Assembly: GCA_946481095.1 (NCBI GenBank)
Contig: CAMLML010000004.1
Span: 1-64,000, forward strand
Origin: an uncultured Cellvibrio sp.
GTDB lineage: Bacteria > Pseudomonadota > Gammaproteobacteria > Pseudomonadales > Cellvibrionaceae
Direction of reading: 5' to 3'
Length of the DNA stretch: 64,000 bases
In this document: positions 1 to 10,021 of the stretch, piece after piece
Position numbering within the stretch: the first letter of the stretch is position 1
How the letters are laid out: each line of letters starts with the position of its first letter
The notes under the pieces: generated by a model
What the model saw: the letters and a program-made list of their open reading frames with translations, nothing else
Told to the model about the DNA's origin: nothing
Databases searched by the model: none
Program-made: the position numbers and the translations under genes

Positions 1-165
1 ATTTCACAAAAACTTTCCGAGCGCGGATTTTGGGTAGTCGCCATTCGCCCGCCAACAGTGCCTGCCGGAACCTCCCGACTAAGAATTACTTTATCCGCTG
101 AACACAGCCTTCAACAAGTTGAAGAGTTATTGTCCGCATTACAGCAAATTGCTGTGGATTGTTGA
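1..165 (+). CDS. bioF: 8-amino-7-oxononanoate synthase, C-terminal end (partial)
   Basis: The open frame enters from the left edge and stops at TGA 163-165. Its last 54 residues include [20 protein letters not shown], the conserved C-terminal block of BioF. BioF is the PLP-dependent enzyme that condenses pimeloyl-ACP with alanine in biotin synthesis. The lysine that binds PLP and the N-terminus lie outside the window. The next gene, a BioH-BioC fusion, starts about 11 bases later, so the two are probably co-transcribed as part of a bio operon. Confidence 0.92.
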   Translation: MSQKLSERGFWVVAIRPPTVPAGTSRLRITLSAEHSLQQVEELLSALQQIAVDC

Positions 166-176
166 TTGGAAAAAAT

Positions 177-1733
177 ATGTCAACAATTAATGTGGAAAAA
201 AAATCATTCGTGCTGATTCATGGTTGGGGGTGTGATCAATCCTGCTGGCAACCCTTGATTGCTGATCTTGAAAATTTTTTCAGAGTTACTTCTATAGATC
301 TTCCTGGATTCGGTGTCGCTCCAATAACAAGTGATTATTCTCTCGACAATATTCTTTCCATTTTGATTGATCAAATCCCCCCCGAGTCCTGGGTAATGGG
401 TTGGTCTTTGGGTGGGATGCTGGCGATTCAATTGGCGCATCGTTACCCACAAATAATATCCGGTGTTATCAGTTTGGCTGCTAATGCAAAATTAGTGGCA
501 GATGATGATTATCCTGATGCTATGCCTTTGCAAATCAATCAGAATTTTAATCAATCATTTAAGGATAATCCTGCGGCCACATTAAAACTCTTTTCAGGTT
601 TGTTGGCACAAGGTGCTGAAGATGAACGAGGATTACTGAAACAGTTTAGAAAAATGCTTCACCCTGAGCGCATCAATCCTAATTGGCATGATGCGCTCTT
701 GTTGTTATCGAAAATTGATAATCGACAAGCGATTTCTGAAATGAAACAGCCTTGCCTGCAGCTGCTGGCGAGTGATGATTCACTGGTGCCGGCATCCATT
801 GCTACTTATTTAAAGCAATTAAATTCGCAGCATCAAATTGAGATTGTCGAGCGATCTTCGCATGCTTTGCATTGGTGTCATCCTGAATGGGTATCAAGTT
901 TGATTTTGTCGTTTGTGTCAAAAACGACTGAAGCAATGACTGCATTTCCAGATCGACACGAATTTAAATCTCAAGTCGCCAAAAAATTCTCCAAAGCGGC
1001 ATCTACTTATGATCAGGCTGCGGAGATTCAGCGCGTTTCCGGCAATCGATTGTTAAACGAATTTCTTGGTGATCGTCAATTGCCAGAGAATTCTGTGGTG
1101 ATGGATTTAGGGTGTGGAACTGGATTCTTTTCCAAATCATTACAAAAACGATTTAATTATTCGTCGATTGTTGGTGTTGATCTATCTTTTGATATGTTGT
1201 CAGCAGCGCGAACAAAATCTTCGTGCTTGTTTGTTGCAGGGGATGCAGAAAAATTACCATTCTCTGATAACTCCATCGATTTGATTTATTCCAATTTTGC
1301 TTTGCAATGGTGTTTTGATTTACCCAAGCTTTTTAGTGAATTAAAGCGAGTACTAAAACCTAACGGCGAGATGGTGTTTACAACCTTGGGAAATAAGAGT
1401 TTGCATGAATTACGTGCAGCATGGAATTCAGTCGATAATCAACAGCATGTGAATAGGTTTGTTGATCAGGCATCCTTGATTAATTTTTTGAACTCAGGGT
1501 TTTCACTCCTGAAAACTGAATCTCAATTGCTGCAAGCCCAATTTGATAGCCTGCATGATGTGCTGCACAGCATAAAAGCTGTTGGTGCCACTTACCATAC
1601 GGCATCAGCAAAAGGTTTGATGGGTCGAAAAAAATGGATTCAATTAACGGAAGCGTATGAACAATTTCGCACGCAAGGAAAGCTGCCGCTAAGTTATGAC
1701 GTTATTTTTGTATGGGCAAAAAAACATGAGTAA
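177..1733 (+). CDS. bioHC: bifunctional biotin synthesis protein BioH-BioC (pimeloyl-ACP methyl ester esterase / malonyl-ACP O-methyltransferase)
   Basis: One frame of about 518 residues joins two enzymes. Residues 1 to about 250 are an alpha/beta hydrolase of the BioH type: oxyanion-side HGWG, nucleophile elbow GWSLGG with Ser at about 77, Asp in LLASDDS at about 200 and His in SSHALH at about 228. Residues about 260 to the end are a BioC-type methyltransferase with the SAM-binding loop VMDLGCGTGF at about 308. BioC methylates malonyl-ACP so it can enter fatty acid elongation, and BioH later removes the methyl group from pimeloyl-ACP methyl ester. Fused BioHC proteins are known in Saccharophagus and Teredinibacter. 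ATG 177 is preferred; in-frame TTG codons at 159 and 162 overlap the bioF stop. The 3' end overlaps bioD by 8 bases. Confidence 0.93.
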   Translation: MSTINVEKKSFVLIHGWGCDQSCWQPLIADLENFFRVTSIDLPGFGVAPITSDYSLDNILSILIDQIPPESWVMGWSLGGMLAIQLAHRYPQIISGVISLAANAKLVADDDYPDAMPLQINQNFNQSFKDNPAATLKLFSGLLAQGAEDERGLLKQFRKMLHPERINPNWHDALLLLSKIDNRQAISEMKQPCLQLLASDDSLVPASIATYLKQLNSQHQIEIVERSSHALHWCHPEWVSSLILSFVSKTTEAMTAFPDRHEFKSQVAKKFSKAASTYDQAAEIQRVSGNRLLNEFLGDRQLPENSVVMDLGCGTGFFSKSLQKRFNYSSIVGVDLSFDMLSAARTKSSCLFVAGDAEKLPFSDNSIDLIYSNFALQWCFDLPKLFSELKRVLKPNGEMVFTTLGNKSLHELRAAWNSVDNQQHVNRFVDQASLINFLNSGFSLLKTESQLLQAQFDSLHDVLHSIKAVGATYHTASAKGLMGRKKWIQLTEAYEQFRTQGKLPLSYDVIFVWAKKHE

Positions 1734-2409
1734 AAAGACATTTTTTATCGCAGGAACAGACACTGACGTGGGCAAGACACAGATAGCCGCAGGATTATTA
1801 CATCTCGCCAATACGCAAGGTATGTCAACGATTGGGCTGAAACCTGTTGCGGCTGGCTGTGAAACAACCGAACAGGGATTGCGAAATCAGGACGCTTTGT
1901 TATTGCAGTCTGTTGCTTCGGTTAAATTACCTTATGAACAAATTAATCCGGTCGCACTGATTGAACCTGTATCGCCCCATATAGCAGCACAAAAAGAAAA
2001 ACGCGTTCTTTCAGCGGATCGTTTGGCCGGGTTTTGTCGCAGCAGTTTTTATACTGCGGATTTTGCGTTGATAGAAGGTGCGGGTGGTTGGCGGGTGCCA
2101 ATCAATCCATCAGAAACAATGGCCGATTTAGCTCAGATATTACATACCCCCGTTATTCTGGTGGTGGGAATGCGACTGGGCTGTATTAATCACACACTGC
2201 TAACGCTTGAGGCCATTCGGTATGACGGCTTGCCATTGATCGCTTGGGTTGCCAATTGTGTCGATGCTAATATGCGCGCCATGGATGAAAACATCCAAAC
2301 TCTGTTGCAGCGAATTCCGGCGCCCTGTTTGGGCGTGGTGCCATTTATTGATCAGCCAACACCGGCAAAAATTGCACAGTATTTATCTTTGCCCGTTTGT
2401 TCAGGTTAA
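1726..2409 (+). CDS. bioD: dethiobiotin synthetase
   Basis: The protein has 227 residues. It begins with the P-loop FIAGTDTDVGKT, diagnostic of BioD, and carries the GAGGW motif near residue 115. BioD uses ATP and CO2 to close the ureido ring of 7,8-diaminopelargonate and give dethiobiotin. ATG 1726 is chosen because it places the P-loop at the N-terminus as in the family. It overlaps the bioHC stop by 8 bases, which indicates translational coupling. An upstream in-frame ATG at 1696 would add ten residues unlike the family. No bioA or bioB is present, so those lie elsewhere or upstream. Confidence 0.94.
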   Translation: MSKKTFFIAGTDTDVGKTQIAAGLLHLANTQGMSTIGLKPVAAGCETTEQGLRNQDALLLQSVASVKLPYEQINPVALIEPVSPHIAAQKEKRVLSADRLAGFCRSSFYTADFALIEGAGGWRVPINPSETMADLAQILHTPVILVVGMRLGCINHTLLTLEAIRYDGLPLIAWVANCVDANMRAMDENIQTLLQRIPAPCLGVVPFIDQPTPAKIAQYLSLPVCSG

Positions 2410-2440
2410 TCATCCAGCGAAATTATTAATTAATATTTTT

Positions 2441-3115
2441 ATGAAATTATTGATTCTTGTTTTTTGTATTATTTTAACGGCCTGCTCCAGTTTACCGGAT
2501 ACAAAAAAAATTCCTCAAAAAAATCTGACGCATGAAATCCATTTTATTTATGAGAAGTGGCACACCAGTATTATGATCCCCGCTGTGTCAGTCGAAAAAC
2601 ACAGTCGTTATTTCAAAGGTATAGCAAGACAAAAAAAATACCTTCGTTTTGGCTATGGCGACGGAGATTTTTTTACCGGGAAAAATAAAAGTTTTTTTTC
2701 CGGCGCCAAGGCGTTGGTAGCATCCAGTTATTCGGCGGTACAGGTATTGGATTATTACAGTGAACCCTTCTCTACCATCCCACAAGAAACTCGCGTGCCT
2801 TTGATGATTAGTGAAAAGCGCATGAAGAAATTGATCCGCTACCTTGATAAGTCGATTGCACTGGATTTGGAAAAGCAACCGGTTGAATTGTTGGCATATG
2901 AAGAAAATACCGGTTACTTTTTTAAAGCTGGGCAGCACTACAGTGTGTTCAGCAATTGCAACACCTGGAGTAGCAAGGCTTTGCAGGCAGCCGGAATTCC
3001 TATCAAAAGCCGGCTGAAATTGACGGCTCAAAGTGTGTTTGAGCAGGCTAAAATTATTTCCGAATATCAACAAAAGAATCTGATTGTGACTTCAAAGTTA
3101 GAGTCTCCGTTATAG
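2441..3115 (+). CDS. DUF2459 family lipoprotein
   Basis: The protein has 224 residues with a lipoprotein signal peptide: a hydrophobic stretch MKLLILVFCIILTAC with the lipobox cysteine at residue 15. The mature part has EKWHTSIMIP, FGYGDGDFF and FSNCNTWSSKAL, which match the DUF2459 (TIGR02117) family of proteins of unknown function. The conserved His and Cys suggest a possible hydrolase, but that is inference. ATG 2441 lies 31 bases after bioD. The frame is open further upstream, but those residues overlap bioD in another frame and are unlikely to be translated. Confidence 0.75.
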   Translation: MKLLILVFCIILTACSSLPDTKKIPQKNLTHEIHFIYEKWHTSIMIPAVSVEKHSRYFKGIARQKKYLRFGYGDGDFFTGKNKSFFSGAKALVASSYSAVQVLDYYSEPFSTIPQETRVPLMISEKRMKKLIRYLDKSIALDLEKQPVELLAYEENTGYFFKAGQHYSVFSNCNTWSSKALQAAGIPIKSRLKLTAQSVFEQAKIISEYQQKNLIVTSKLESPL

Positions 3116-3223
3116 CCAATTATTTTTTAGTGCCAAATAGTCTTAAGGTAATTCAAAAGCTGGCTGTTTTTTGTTCTTCAGCTGCTTAGAATTATAGTGT
3201 GTAAAACTATTGAGGATTGGGTT

Positions 3224-3463
3224 ATGGACATAGGTTCGGTTATTAACCAAGGTCTGATTGGAATGCAAAAAAGCCAGTCATCCATGTTTCAATCGGCACA
3301 GCAAATTGCTGGAATGGCGAAAGAGGGTGCCAATGCCTCCCCGCAAGATCTGGCAGAAAATCTGGTGAATTTGAAAGTTCAACAAAATATGTTTGATAGC
3401 TCTGCCAAAGTAGTTAAAACAGCCAGTGATACGATTGGTACTTTGCTGAATGTAAAAGCTTGA
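3224..3463 (+). CDS. small protein resembling the FlgE/F/G C-terminal domain
   Basis: The protein has 79 residues. ATG 3224 is preceded by TGAGGA at 3211-3216. The C-terminal half, NLVNLKVQQNMFDSSAKVV followed by KTASDTIGTLLNVKA, resembles the helical tail of flagellar rod and hook proteins that packs in the axial core. No hook or rod beta domain is present and no flagellar genes are nearby. Stand-alone proteins with this tail are annotated as motility-related or hypothetical, so the role is unknown. It may be co-transcribed with the metalloprotease-like gene 34 bases downstream. Confidence 0.6.
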   Translation: MDIGSVINQGLIGMQKSQSSMFQSAQQIAGMAKEGANASPQDLAENLVNLKVQQNMFDSSAKVVKTASDTIGTLLNVKA

Positions 3464-3497
3464 TTTGTGGTGATCATTAATTCCTTGAGGAGGGCTT

Positions 3498-4376
3498 ATG
3501 ATCAGTAATGTCGCCTCAACTTATGTTGTATCTGCGCCTGCGACCTATCAGCCCGCAGGTCGTCAGGTTGTGAGCCAGGAATCGGTTGACCTTAAATCTT
3601 CAAGCTTTCGCCCAACAGAACAATTGGCAGAGTCATCTCGCCAACAAACTCGCCGCGCTCCCGAGGATAATCATTCGCAGGATGCAGAAGGATATCGGGT
3701 AGCTCAAAAAGCCCCTGTTGATGAGGGACAGCAACGCAAGCAGAAAGCACAAAAAGAACAGCAGGAAGCCGAACAAAAAGTTATTGAGCAGCTATCTGCA
3801 CGCGATCGTGAAGTACGTGCGCATGAGCAGGCACACGCTGCGGTGGCAGGACAATATGCAAGCAGTCCGACTTACACTTATCAGCGCGGCCCGGATGGTG
3901 TGAGTTATGCGGTGGGCGGTGAAGTGAAAATTGATACAAGCCCGATTCCTAATGATCCAGAGGCGACCTTACGTAAGGCTGAACAAATTGCGCGCGCGGC
4001 CAGCGCCCCCGCAGAACCCTCGGGGCAAGATCGTGCAGTCGCTGCCCAGGCAGCTAAAATGGCGCAGCAAGCTCGCGTGGAGATAAATCAAAAGATTCGT
4101 GATGAGAAAGCATTAACATCTGGCGTAACCAAAGATGAAAAAGCGAGCCCTGACACCGAGGCTCAAAAATCAGATGCGCTTTCCATTCGCGAAAAAGAAC
4201 AGGCTGAGAAGCAATCTTTGAAAGAGCAGGAGCTACAATCCCAGCGTCAAGCCGAACGCACACGGTTATTAACCGAGATGCAGCAAAAAAATCTTAAGAC
4301 CAATCTTCGCCTGTTAGAAATTAACAGCTTTGAAATGGCGTCAGGCCTAGGTCGATTTCTGGATAAATCTGTTTAA
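3498..4376 (+). CDS. SprA-related putative metalloprotease
   Basis: The protein has 292 residues and no signal peptide, with an RBS-like TTGAGGAGGG just before the ATG. A low-complexity Gln/Glu/Lys-rich region (residues about 75-100) precedes the conserved block VRAHEQAHAAVAGQY. The zinc-binding-like HEQAH motif is at residues 109-113. It is followed by YTYQRGPDGVSYAVGGEVKI, the hallmark of the SprA-related family (also called CJM1_0395-type putative metalloproteases). The C-terminal part is predicted coiled coil. Substrate and cell role are not known, and catalytic activity is inferred from the HExxH-like motif (HEQAH). Confidence 0.75.
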   Translation: MISNVASTYVVSAPATYQPAGRQVVSQESVDLKSSSFRPTEQLAESSRQQTRRAPEDNHSQDAEGYRVAQKAPVDEGQQRKQKAQKEQQEAEQKVIEQLSARDREVRAHEQAHAAVAGQYASSPTYTYQRGPDGVSYAVGGEVKIDTSPIPNDPEATLRKAEQIARAASAPAEPSGQDRAVAAQAAKMAQQARVEINQKIRDEKALTSGVTKDEKASPDTEAQKSDALSIREKEQAEKQSLKEQELQSQRQAERTRLLTEMQQKNLKTNLRLLEINSFEMASGLGRFLDKSV

Positions 4377-4389
4377 GTCTTCTTTTTCC

Positions 4390-4418
4390 TTGACCCTCTC
4401 GGGGGCGCTCCCTATAAT
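4390..4418 (+). promoter_or_regulatory. sigma-70 promoter for tRNA-fMet and the rimP-nusA-infB operon
   Basis: A TTGACC box at 4390-4395 and a perfect TATAAT at 4413-4418 are separated by 17 bases. A G/C-rich stretch follows (GCGCCTCC), typical of stringently controlled stable-RNA promoters. The tRNA begins about 40 bases downstream. The match is clear by eye; use in vivo is inferred. Confidence 0.8.
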
Positions 4419-4458
4419 GCGCCTCCTCGCTAATCCGCTGGGTTAGTTGAGTTGTCGT

Positions 4459-4535
<77 letters not shown>

Positions 4536-4572
4536 AGATTCCGAGTTGTTGTTTCAGGCAACAATTGAGCTG

Positions 4573-4594
4573 AAAGCCCCTTTTGGGGCTTTTT
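4573..4594 (+). terminator. rho-independent terminator after tRNA-fMet
   Basis: The stem AAGCCCC / GGGGCTT with a TTTT loop is followed by a run of T. It probably terminates part of the transcription, with readthrough feeding rimP about 115 bases downstream. Confidence 0.75.
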
Positions 4595-4708
4595 CGTTTG
4601 ATGTTAAACCTGTTCCGGGTTTGGCCTATTACCCTAAGTATTGAGTTCTGGAATGGGCCTTGTGCCCATTTTTGTTTTTTGATTGGTTATTTTTCAAGAG
4701 GTTGCCCA

Positions 4709-5197
4709 ATGGCATCTAAACAGGATCAACTGCAGGCGCTTTTGGCCCCGGTAATTGAGTCCATGGGCTGTGAGCTCTGGGGGTTGGAATATTTGACCCA
4801 GGGGCGGTTTTCAACACTGCGTATTTATATTGATGCTGCCGAGGGAGTTTCGCTTGATCAATGTGAAAAAGTGAGTCGTCAAATCAGCAGTGTTATGGAT
4901 GTTGAAGATCCAATTGATGGCGAGTACACGCTGGAGGTGTCATCACCGGGTTTGGATCGTGAATTATTTTCTCTTGCCCAGTATCAGCGTTATTTGGGCG
5001 AGACTATCGCGGGACGATTGCGTACGCCGATAGAGGGTAGGCGGCGATTCAAAGCCGAAATTTGTGCAGTGGATGGTGAAACACTCGTGTTATTACTGGA
5101 TAACAAAGAGGTAAGGATTCCATTCAGCGCAATTGATAAAGCCAATCTGGTTCCTCGTTACGACGATATTTTGCGTGGAATCGAACAAGCTAAATAA
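4709..5197 (+). CDS. rimP: ribosome maturation factor RimP
   Basis: The protein has 162 residues, normal for RimP, which is needed for 30S subunit maturation. The N-terminal alpha/beta domain includes LAPVIESMGCELWGLEY and the conserved EVSSPGLDREL. The C-terminal SH3-like domain ends with DKANLVPRY, close to other RimP proteins. ATG 4709 is chosen because it fits the family start and has AAGAGG at 4696-4701. First protein gene of the nusA operon. Confidence 0.95.
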   Translation: MASKQDQLQALLAPVIESMGCELWGLEYLTQGRFSTLRIYIDAAEGVSLDQCEKVSRQISSVMDVEDPIDGEYTLEVSSPGLDRELFSLAQYQRYLGETIAGRLRTPIEGRRRFKAEICAVDGETLVLLLDNKEVRIPFSAIDKANLVPRYDDILRGIEQAK

Positions 5198-5289
5198 TTT
5201 CAGGGTGACTTTTATTTAATAAAAGTTCTGACATGGTACGAACGTAAACTTTCAATAGTTTGCGTTTGGGAATTAACAGAGGCAAACAC

Positions 5290-6771
5290 ATGAACAAAGA
5301 AATTTTGCTGGTCGCTGATGCGGTATCCAACGAAAAAGGTGTGGATAAAGAGCTAATCTTTCAGGCGATTGAAACTGCATTGGCTACAGCGACCAAAAAA
5401 CGTTTCGATGAAGATTCTAGCGTTGCTGTAACAATCAATCGTGCAACTGGTGATTACGAAACCTGGCGCAGTTGGCTGGTAGTAGCCGATGATGTATTGG
5501 CTGAGTTGGGCACACAATTTACAACGGAAGAAGCACGTGAAAAGGATCCTGCTCTAAAAGTGGGTGATATTTATAGAGAGAAAATTGAAAACGCTGACTT
5601 TGGTCGAATCGCCGCACAAACAGCGAAACAAGTCATAGTGCAAAAGGTACGTGAAGCTGAACGTGCACATATGGTGGATGAATATCGTGATCGTTTGGGT
5701 GAGTTGGTAAACGGTACTGTTAAAAAAGTAACGCGCGACAGTATTATTGTTGATCTGGGTAGTAACGCTGAAGCTATACTGCCACGCGAAAATTTAATTG
5801 GCCGTGAAATATTTCGTTTGGGTGACCGCATTCGTGCGTTGTTATTGGAAATTCGTAACGAAGCACGCGGCCCGCAATTATTATTGAGTCGCTCACACTC
5901 AAAAATGCTGATTGAGCTTTTCAAAATTGAAGTGCCGGAAATTTCCGAAGAGATTATCGAAATCAAGGGAGCCGCACGCGATCCCGGATTGCGCGCAAAA
6001 ATTGCGGTAAAAACCAATGATGGACGTATTGATCCCGTGGGTGCTTGTGTGGGTATGCGTGGTTCGCGTGTGCAAGCAGTTTCAAATGAATTAGGTGGTG
6101 AGCGCGTGGATATTGTGTTGTGGGATGACAACCCGGCGCAATTTGTAATTAATGCTATGTCTCCTGCTGAAATTGAATCCATAGTCGTTGATGAAGATGC
6201 TCGCTCAATGGACCTGGCTGTTAATGAAGATAATCTGGCGATGGCAATTGGTCGAGGTGGCCAGAATGTGCGTTTGGCAACAGAGCTCACAGGTTGGATC
6301 ATCAATGTTATGAGTGTTGCGGATTGGCAAGCCAAACAGCAGGCGGAGTCCGGTGGGTATATTGAATTGTTTATGAATGCATTGGATGTTGATGAAGATG
6401 TAGCCGGCGTTCTGGTTGAAGAAGGATTTACAACATTGGAAGAAGTGGCCTATGTACCTCTGGATGAAATGCTCGCAATTGATGGTTTTGATGAAGATAT
6501 TGCAGAAGAGCTGCGTGCGCGTGCAAAAGATGCATTGTTGACTCGTGCGTTGGCATCGGAAGAGCGACTGGAAGGTGCGGCACCGGCAGAAGATTTGTTG
6601 AACATGGAGGGTATGGATCAGGCGCTGGCTATGAAATTGGCTGGCCGGGGAATTTTGACTATGGATGATCTGGCGGAGCAATCAGTGGATGAATTGCTGG
6701 ATATTGACGGTGTAAATGCCGAGCGTGCTGCGGCACTGATTATGAAAGCGCGTGAACCCTGGTTTGCCTGA
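5290..6771 (+). CDS. nusA: transcription termination/antitermination protein NusA
   Basis: The protein has 493 residues, the usual gammaproteobacterial length. In order: an N-terminal RNA polymerase-binding domain ([20 protein letters not shown]), an S1 domain at about 135-200 ([20 protein letters not shown]), two KH domains (the first with [16 protein letters not shown], the second with [12 protein letters not shown]), and two C-terminal acidic helix-hairpin-helix repeats. NusA controls pausing, termination and rRNA antitermination. ATG 5290 matches the family start; an upstream in-frame codon at 5260 would add ten unlikely residues. Confidence 0.97.
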   Translation: MNKEILLVADAVSNEKGVDKELIFQAIETALATATKKRFDEDSSVAVTINRATGDYETWRSWLVVADDVLAELGTQFTTEEAREKDPALKVGDIYREKIENADFGRIAAQTAKQVIVQKVREAERAHMVDEYRDRLGELVNGTVKKVTRDSIIVDLGSNAEAILPRENLIGREIFRLGDRIRALLLEIRNEARGPQLLLSRSHSKMLIELFKIEVPEISEEIIEIKGAARDPGLRAKIAVKTNDGRIDPVGACVGMRGSRVQAVSNELGGERVDIVLWDDNPAQFVINAMSPAEIESIVVDEDARSMDLAVNEDNLAMAIGRGGQNVRLATELTGWIINVMSVADWQAKQQAESGGYIELFMNALDVDEDVAGVLVEEGFTTLEEVAYVPLDEMLAIDGFDEDIAEELRARAKDALLTRALASEERLEGAAPAEDLLNMEGMDQALAMKLAGRGILTMDDLAEQSVDELLDIDGVNAERAAALIMKAREPWFA

Positions 6772-6812
6772 TCAATCAGGTAACAGGTAACAAGACTCCT
6801 CGAGGAAATAGA

Positions 6813-9599
6813 ATGGCAGAAGTAACCATTAGCGAACTCGCCAAATCCATTGGCACCCCTGCAGAGCGTTTGTTAAAGCAAATGCAGGAGGCAGGTTTGT
6901 CACACAAATCGCTTGATGCCAAAGTATCGGACGATGAAAAACAACGATTGTTAGCGTATCTCAAAGCCAGTCATGGCGAAGCGGCTCAGGAGCCGAAAAA
7001 AATCACGTTGCAGCGTAAAACTACGACCACCATTAAAACCGGTTCTGGCGCCGCCAAAAAGACAGTAAATGTTGAGGTGCGTAAAAAAAGGACTTATGTC
7101 AAACGGGAAGAAGAAGCTGCTGACTCCCAGGAAGAAACGACCGAAGCCAAAGATGTTGAGCTGCTGATTCAGGAAGCTCCTGAAGTAGCTGTTGTGGTTG
7201 AGGTGGAGTCTGTACCGGAGCCTGTTGAAGAGCCGGTTGAGAGTCGTGAAGAAATTAATGCGGAAGTACACGAGACTACTGAAGCGCCATCTCATCGCAT
7301 GTCCTTTACTGATGGCATAGAAGAGAAGCGTCGTGCTGCTATCGAGCGTCGTCAAGCTGAAGAAACCCAGCGTCAGGCAGATGCCAAAGCGCGTGAAGAA
7401 TCCAGACAAAAAGCTGAAAAGCCCCGTCCCAAACGCAATGAGAAGCCTGCCGAACGCACCGAGCAACCGACAGAACGTGCAACTAACGAGCGTTCTGGCA
7501 ATGAACGTGGCGACAGACCCAAAACTGGCGCCAAACCAGCAGGTGCAAATCGTGGTAAACCTTCTGCGGTGACTCCTATAGCGCCACCGGCGATGAAAGA
7601 AGATACCAAGCACGGGAAAAAACATACTCGACGCGATGACGATCTTGATGATGACGATTCAAGCAACAAGCGCCACGGTAAAGCTGCGAAAAAAGGTGTA
7701 GCGGCTGCTCCCAAAAAGTCGGTCAAAATTGATTTGTTGACGTTCACTGATGATGATGAAGACAGTGATGTATTGGCTCGCCGCAGTCATATTCGTGCGC
7801 ACCACAAAAAGAACAACAAGCATGCTTTCAAAAAGCCCACAAGTCAGATTATTCACGAAGTTGATGTACCGGAACACATTCTGGTATCAGATCTCGCCCA
7901 GCGTTTGACGATCAAGGTGAATGAGTTGATCAAACGCCTGATGAAAATGGGTGTGATGGCGTCAATGAACGAAGCTATAGATCAGGATACCGCAGTATTG
8001 ATTGTTGAAGAGTTGGGCCATAAAGCCAATCTGGTCAGTGAAGATGATATCGAGCATGCGCTTGAGAAATCATTGGATCATCAGGGAGACGTTACTCCTC
8101 GTGCACCGGTTGTAACCGTAATGGGTCACGTTGACCATGGCAAAACCTCGTTACTGGACTATATCCGCGAAGCTAAAGTAGCTGCGGGTGAAGCCGGTGG
8201 TATTACACAGCATATTGGTGCTTATCGAGTGTCAACCAGTCGTGGCGAAATTACCTTTTTGGATACTCCGGGCCATGCTGCCTTTACAGCCATGCGTGCT
8301 CGCGGCGCCAAAGCCACCGACGTGGTAATTCTGGTCGTTGCTGCTGATGATGGCGTAATGCCGCAAACTGAAGAAGCAATTCAGCACGCACGCGCAGCGA
8401 ATGTGCCAATAGTGGTGGCAATCAACAAATGCGATAAACCCAGTGCCGATCCTGATCGTGTCACCAATGAATTGGTGGTCAAGGGTGTTATTCCTGAAAA
8501 TTACGGTGGTGATACGCAATTTATTCAAGTCTCTGCCCACACTGGCCAGGGTATTGACGATTTGCTGGAAGCCATTTCATTACAAGCTGAGGTTCTGGAA
8601 TTGCACGCCCTTGCCGATGCTCCGGCAAAAGGGGTGATCATTGAGGCTCGTGTCGATAAAGGTCGCGGTACTGTTGCCACACTGTTGGTACAGCAGGGTA
8701 CGTTAAAGCACGGTGATCTGGTGCTGGCGGGTCAAACCTATGGTCGTGTTCGTGCCATGATGAATGAGCGTGGCGAGCAAGTGAAAGAAGCTGGCCCATC
8801 AACACCCGTGGAAATTCTTGGTTTGGAAACACCGCCAAGCGCAGGTGACGATTTTGCTGTATTGGATGATGAGCGCAAGGCGCGTGAAGTTGCCCAATTC
8901 CGTGTTGAAAAAGAGCGCAAGGAAAAACTGGCACGGTTCCAGGCGGCAAAATTGGAGAATATGTTTGCCAATATTGAAACTGGCCAGAAGAAGATCCTCA
9001 GTGTCGTTGTGAAAGCTGATGTACGTGGTTCATTGGAAGCTATCCAGGCATCATTGGCCGAGATAGGTAATGACGAAGTTCAGGTCAACGTGATCTCCGC
9101 CGGTATTGGTGGCATTACTGAAAATGATGTGAATCTGGCATTGACCAGTGGCGCCATTATTCTCGGTTTTAATGTGCGAGCGGATTCAGCCACCCGTCGT
9201 TTATCCGAGACAGAAGGTGTTGATATTCGTTATTACAGCATCATTTACAACCTGTTGGATGAAATCAAAGCAGCATTAAGCGGCATGTTGGATCCTGAAC
9301 GTGTTGAAAATATTCTGGGTACGGCGGAAGTGCGCGAAGTGTTCAATTCACCCAAATTTGGCCAGGTGGCCGGTTGCATGGTGATAGATGGAACAGTTCA
9401 TCGCAATAAACCCATTCGTGTACTGCGCGACAATGTGGTGATATTTACCGGCGAGTTGGAATCCTTGCGTCGTTTCAAGGATGACGTGTCCGAAGTTCGC
9501 AATGGTTTTGATTGCGGTATTGGCGTGAAGAACTACGACGTGAAGATAGGCGATCAGATCGAAGTCTTTGAAATCAAAGAAGTGGCTCGTTCGCTTTAA
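6813..9599 (+). CDS. infB: translation initiation factor IF-2
   Basis: The protein has 928 residues. The N-terminus has an IF2-N module ([20 protein letters not shown]), then a long charged low-complexity linker (about 70-330) rich in Glu, Arg and Lys, then a second IF2-N module. The GTPase domain starts near residue 435 with [11 protein letters not shown], followed by DTPGHAAF and NKCD. Domains II to IV follow, including the fMet-tRNA-binding C-terminus. It loads initiator tRNA on the 30S subunit, and that tRNA is encoded upstream in the same locus. The start has the RBS GAGG at 6801-6804. Confidence 0.97.
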   Translation: MAEVTISELAKSIGTPAERLLKQMQEAGLSHKSLDAKVSDDEKQRLLAYLKASHGEAAQEPKKITLQRKTTTTIKTGSGAAKKTVNVEVRKKRTYVKREEEAADSQEETTEAKDVELLIQEAPEVAVVVEVESVPEPVEEPVESREEINAEVHETTEAPSHRMSFTDGIEEKRRAAIERRQAEETQRQADAKAREESRQKAEKPRPKRNEKPAERTEQPTERATNERSGNERGDRPKTGAKPAGANRGKPSAVTPIAPPAMKEDTKHGKKHTRRDDDLDDDDSSNKRHGKAAKKGVAAAPKKSVKIDLLTFTDDDEDSDVLARRSHIRAHHKKNNKHAFKKPTSQIIHEVDVPEHILVSDLAQRLTIKVNELIKRLMKMGVMASMNEAIDQDTAVLIVEELGHKANLVSEDDIEHALEKSLDHQGDVTPRAPVVTVMGHVDHGKTSLLDYIREAKVAAGEAGGITQHIGAYRVSTSRGEITFLDTPGHAAFTAMRARGAKATDVVILVVAADDGVMPQTEEAIQHARAANVPIVVAINKCDKPSADPDRVTNELVVKGVIPENYGGDTQFIQVSAHTGQGIDDLLEAISLQAEVLELHALADAPAKGVIIEARVDKGRGTVATLLVQQGTLKHGDLVLAGQTYGRVRAMMNERGEQVKEAGPSTPVEILGLETPPSAGDDFAVLDDERKAREVAQFRVEKERKEKLARFQAAKLENMFANIETGQKKILSVVVKADVRGSLEAIQASLAEIGNDEVQVNVISAGIGGITENDVNLALTSGAIILGFNVRADSATRRLSETEGVDIRYYSIIYNLLDEIKAALSGMLDPERVENILGTAEVREVFNSPKFGQVAGCMVIDGTVHRNKPIRVLRDNVVIFTGELESLRRFKDDVSEVRNGFDCGIGVKNYDVKIGDQIEVFEIKEVARSL

Positions 9600-9620
9600 T
9601 CCTTATGAGGTATCAGGCGC

Positions 9621-10019
9621 ATGCCTAGAGAGTTTTTCCGTTCAGACCGTGTTTCCGATGCGATTCAGCGGCTCCTGGGGCAAGTTATTCCCCAGGAGAT
9701 CCGCGACCCCCGTGTAGGTATGATCAACATTAACCAGGTGGTTGTATCGCGCGATATGTCTTACGCAAAAGTCTACGTCACTTTTGTAGGTGATGATGAA
9801 ACCAAAAGTTTGCAAGCCGTTAGTATATTGAACAAAGCCAGTGGATTTTTACGAGGGTTTGTCGCCAAGGAGATGGATATGCGCAGTGTGCCAAAACTGC
9901 AGTTTTTCTATGATAAAACGGCGATTCGCGGGCAGGAAATATCCTCGTTGATTGATCGTGCACTGGCAGAAGACAAGCGTCATCAACAAGACGATGCTTC
10001 ACCTGATTCCCAGGTTTGA
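9621..10019 (+). CDS. rbfA: 30S ribosome-binding factor RbfA
   Basis: The protein has 132 residues with the RbfA KH-like fold: the N-terminal FFRSDRVSDAIQRLLGQVIP, then DPRVGMININQVVVSRDMSYA and the C-terminal strand before the basic tail. RbfA helps process the 16S rRNA 5' end and acts during cold adaptation. It starts 21 bases after infB. Its TGA is two bases before the truB ATG, so the genes are tightly linked. Confidence 0.95.
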   Translation: MPREFFRSDRVSDAIQRLLGQVIPQEIRDPRVGMININQVVVSRDMSYAKVYVTFVGDDETKSLQAVSILNKASGFLRGFVAKEMDMRSVPKLQFFYDKTAIRGQEISSLIDRALAEDKRHQQDDASPDSQV

Positions 10020-10021
10020 TC

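Noticed and set aside
6951..7877. Minus-strand open frames across the infB charged linker
   Set aside because: They overlap the intact infB gene and have low-complexity composition; they follow from the codon pattern of the Glu/Arg/Ala-rich linker.
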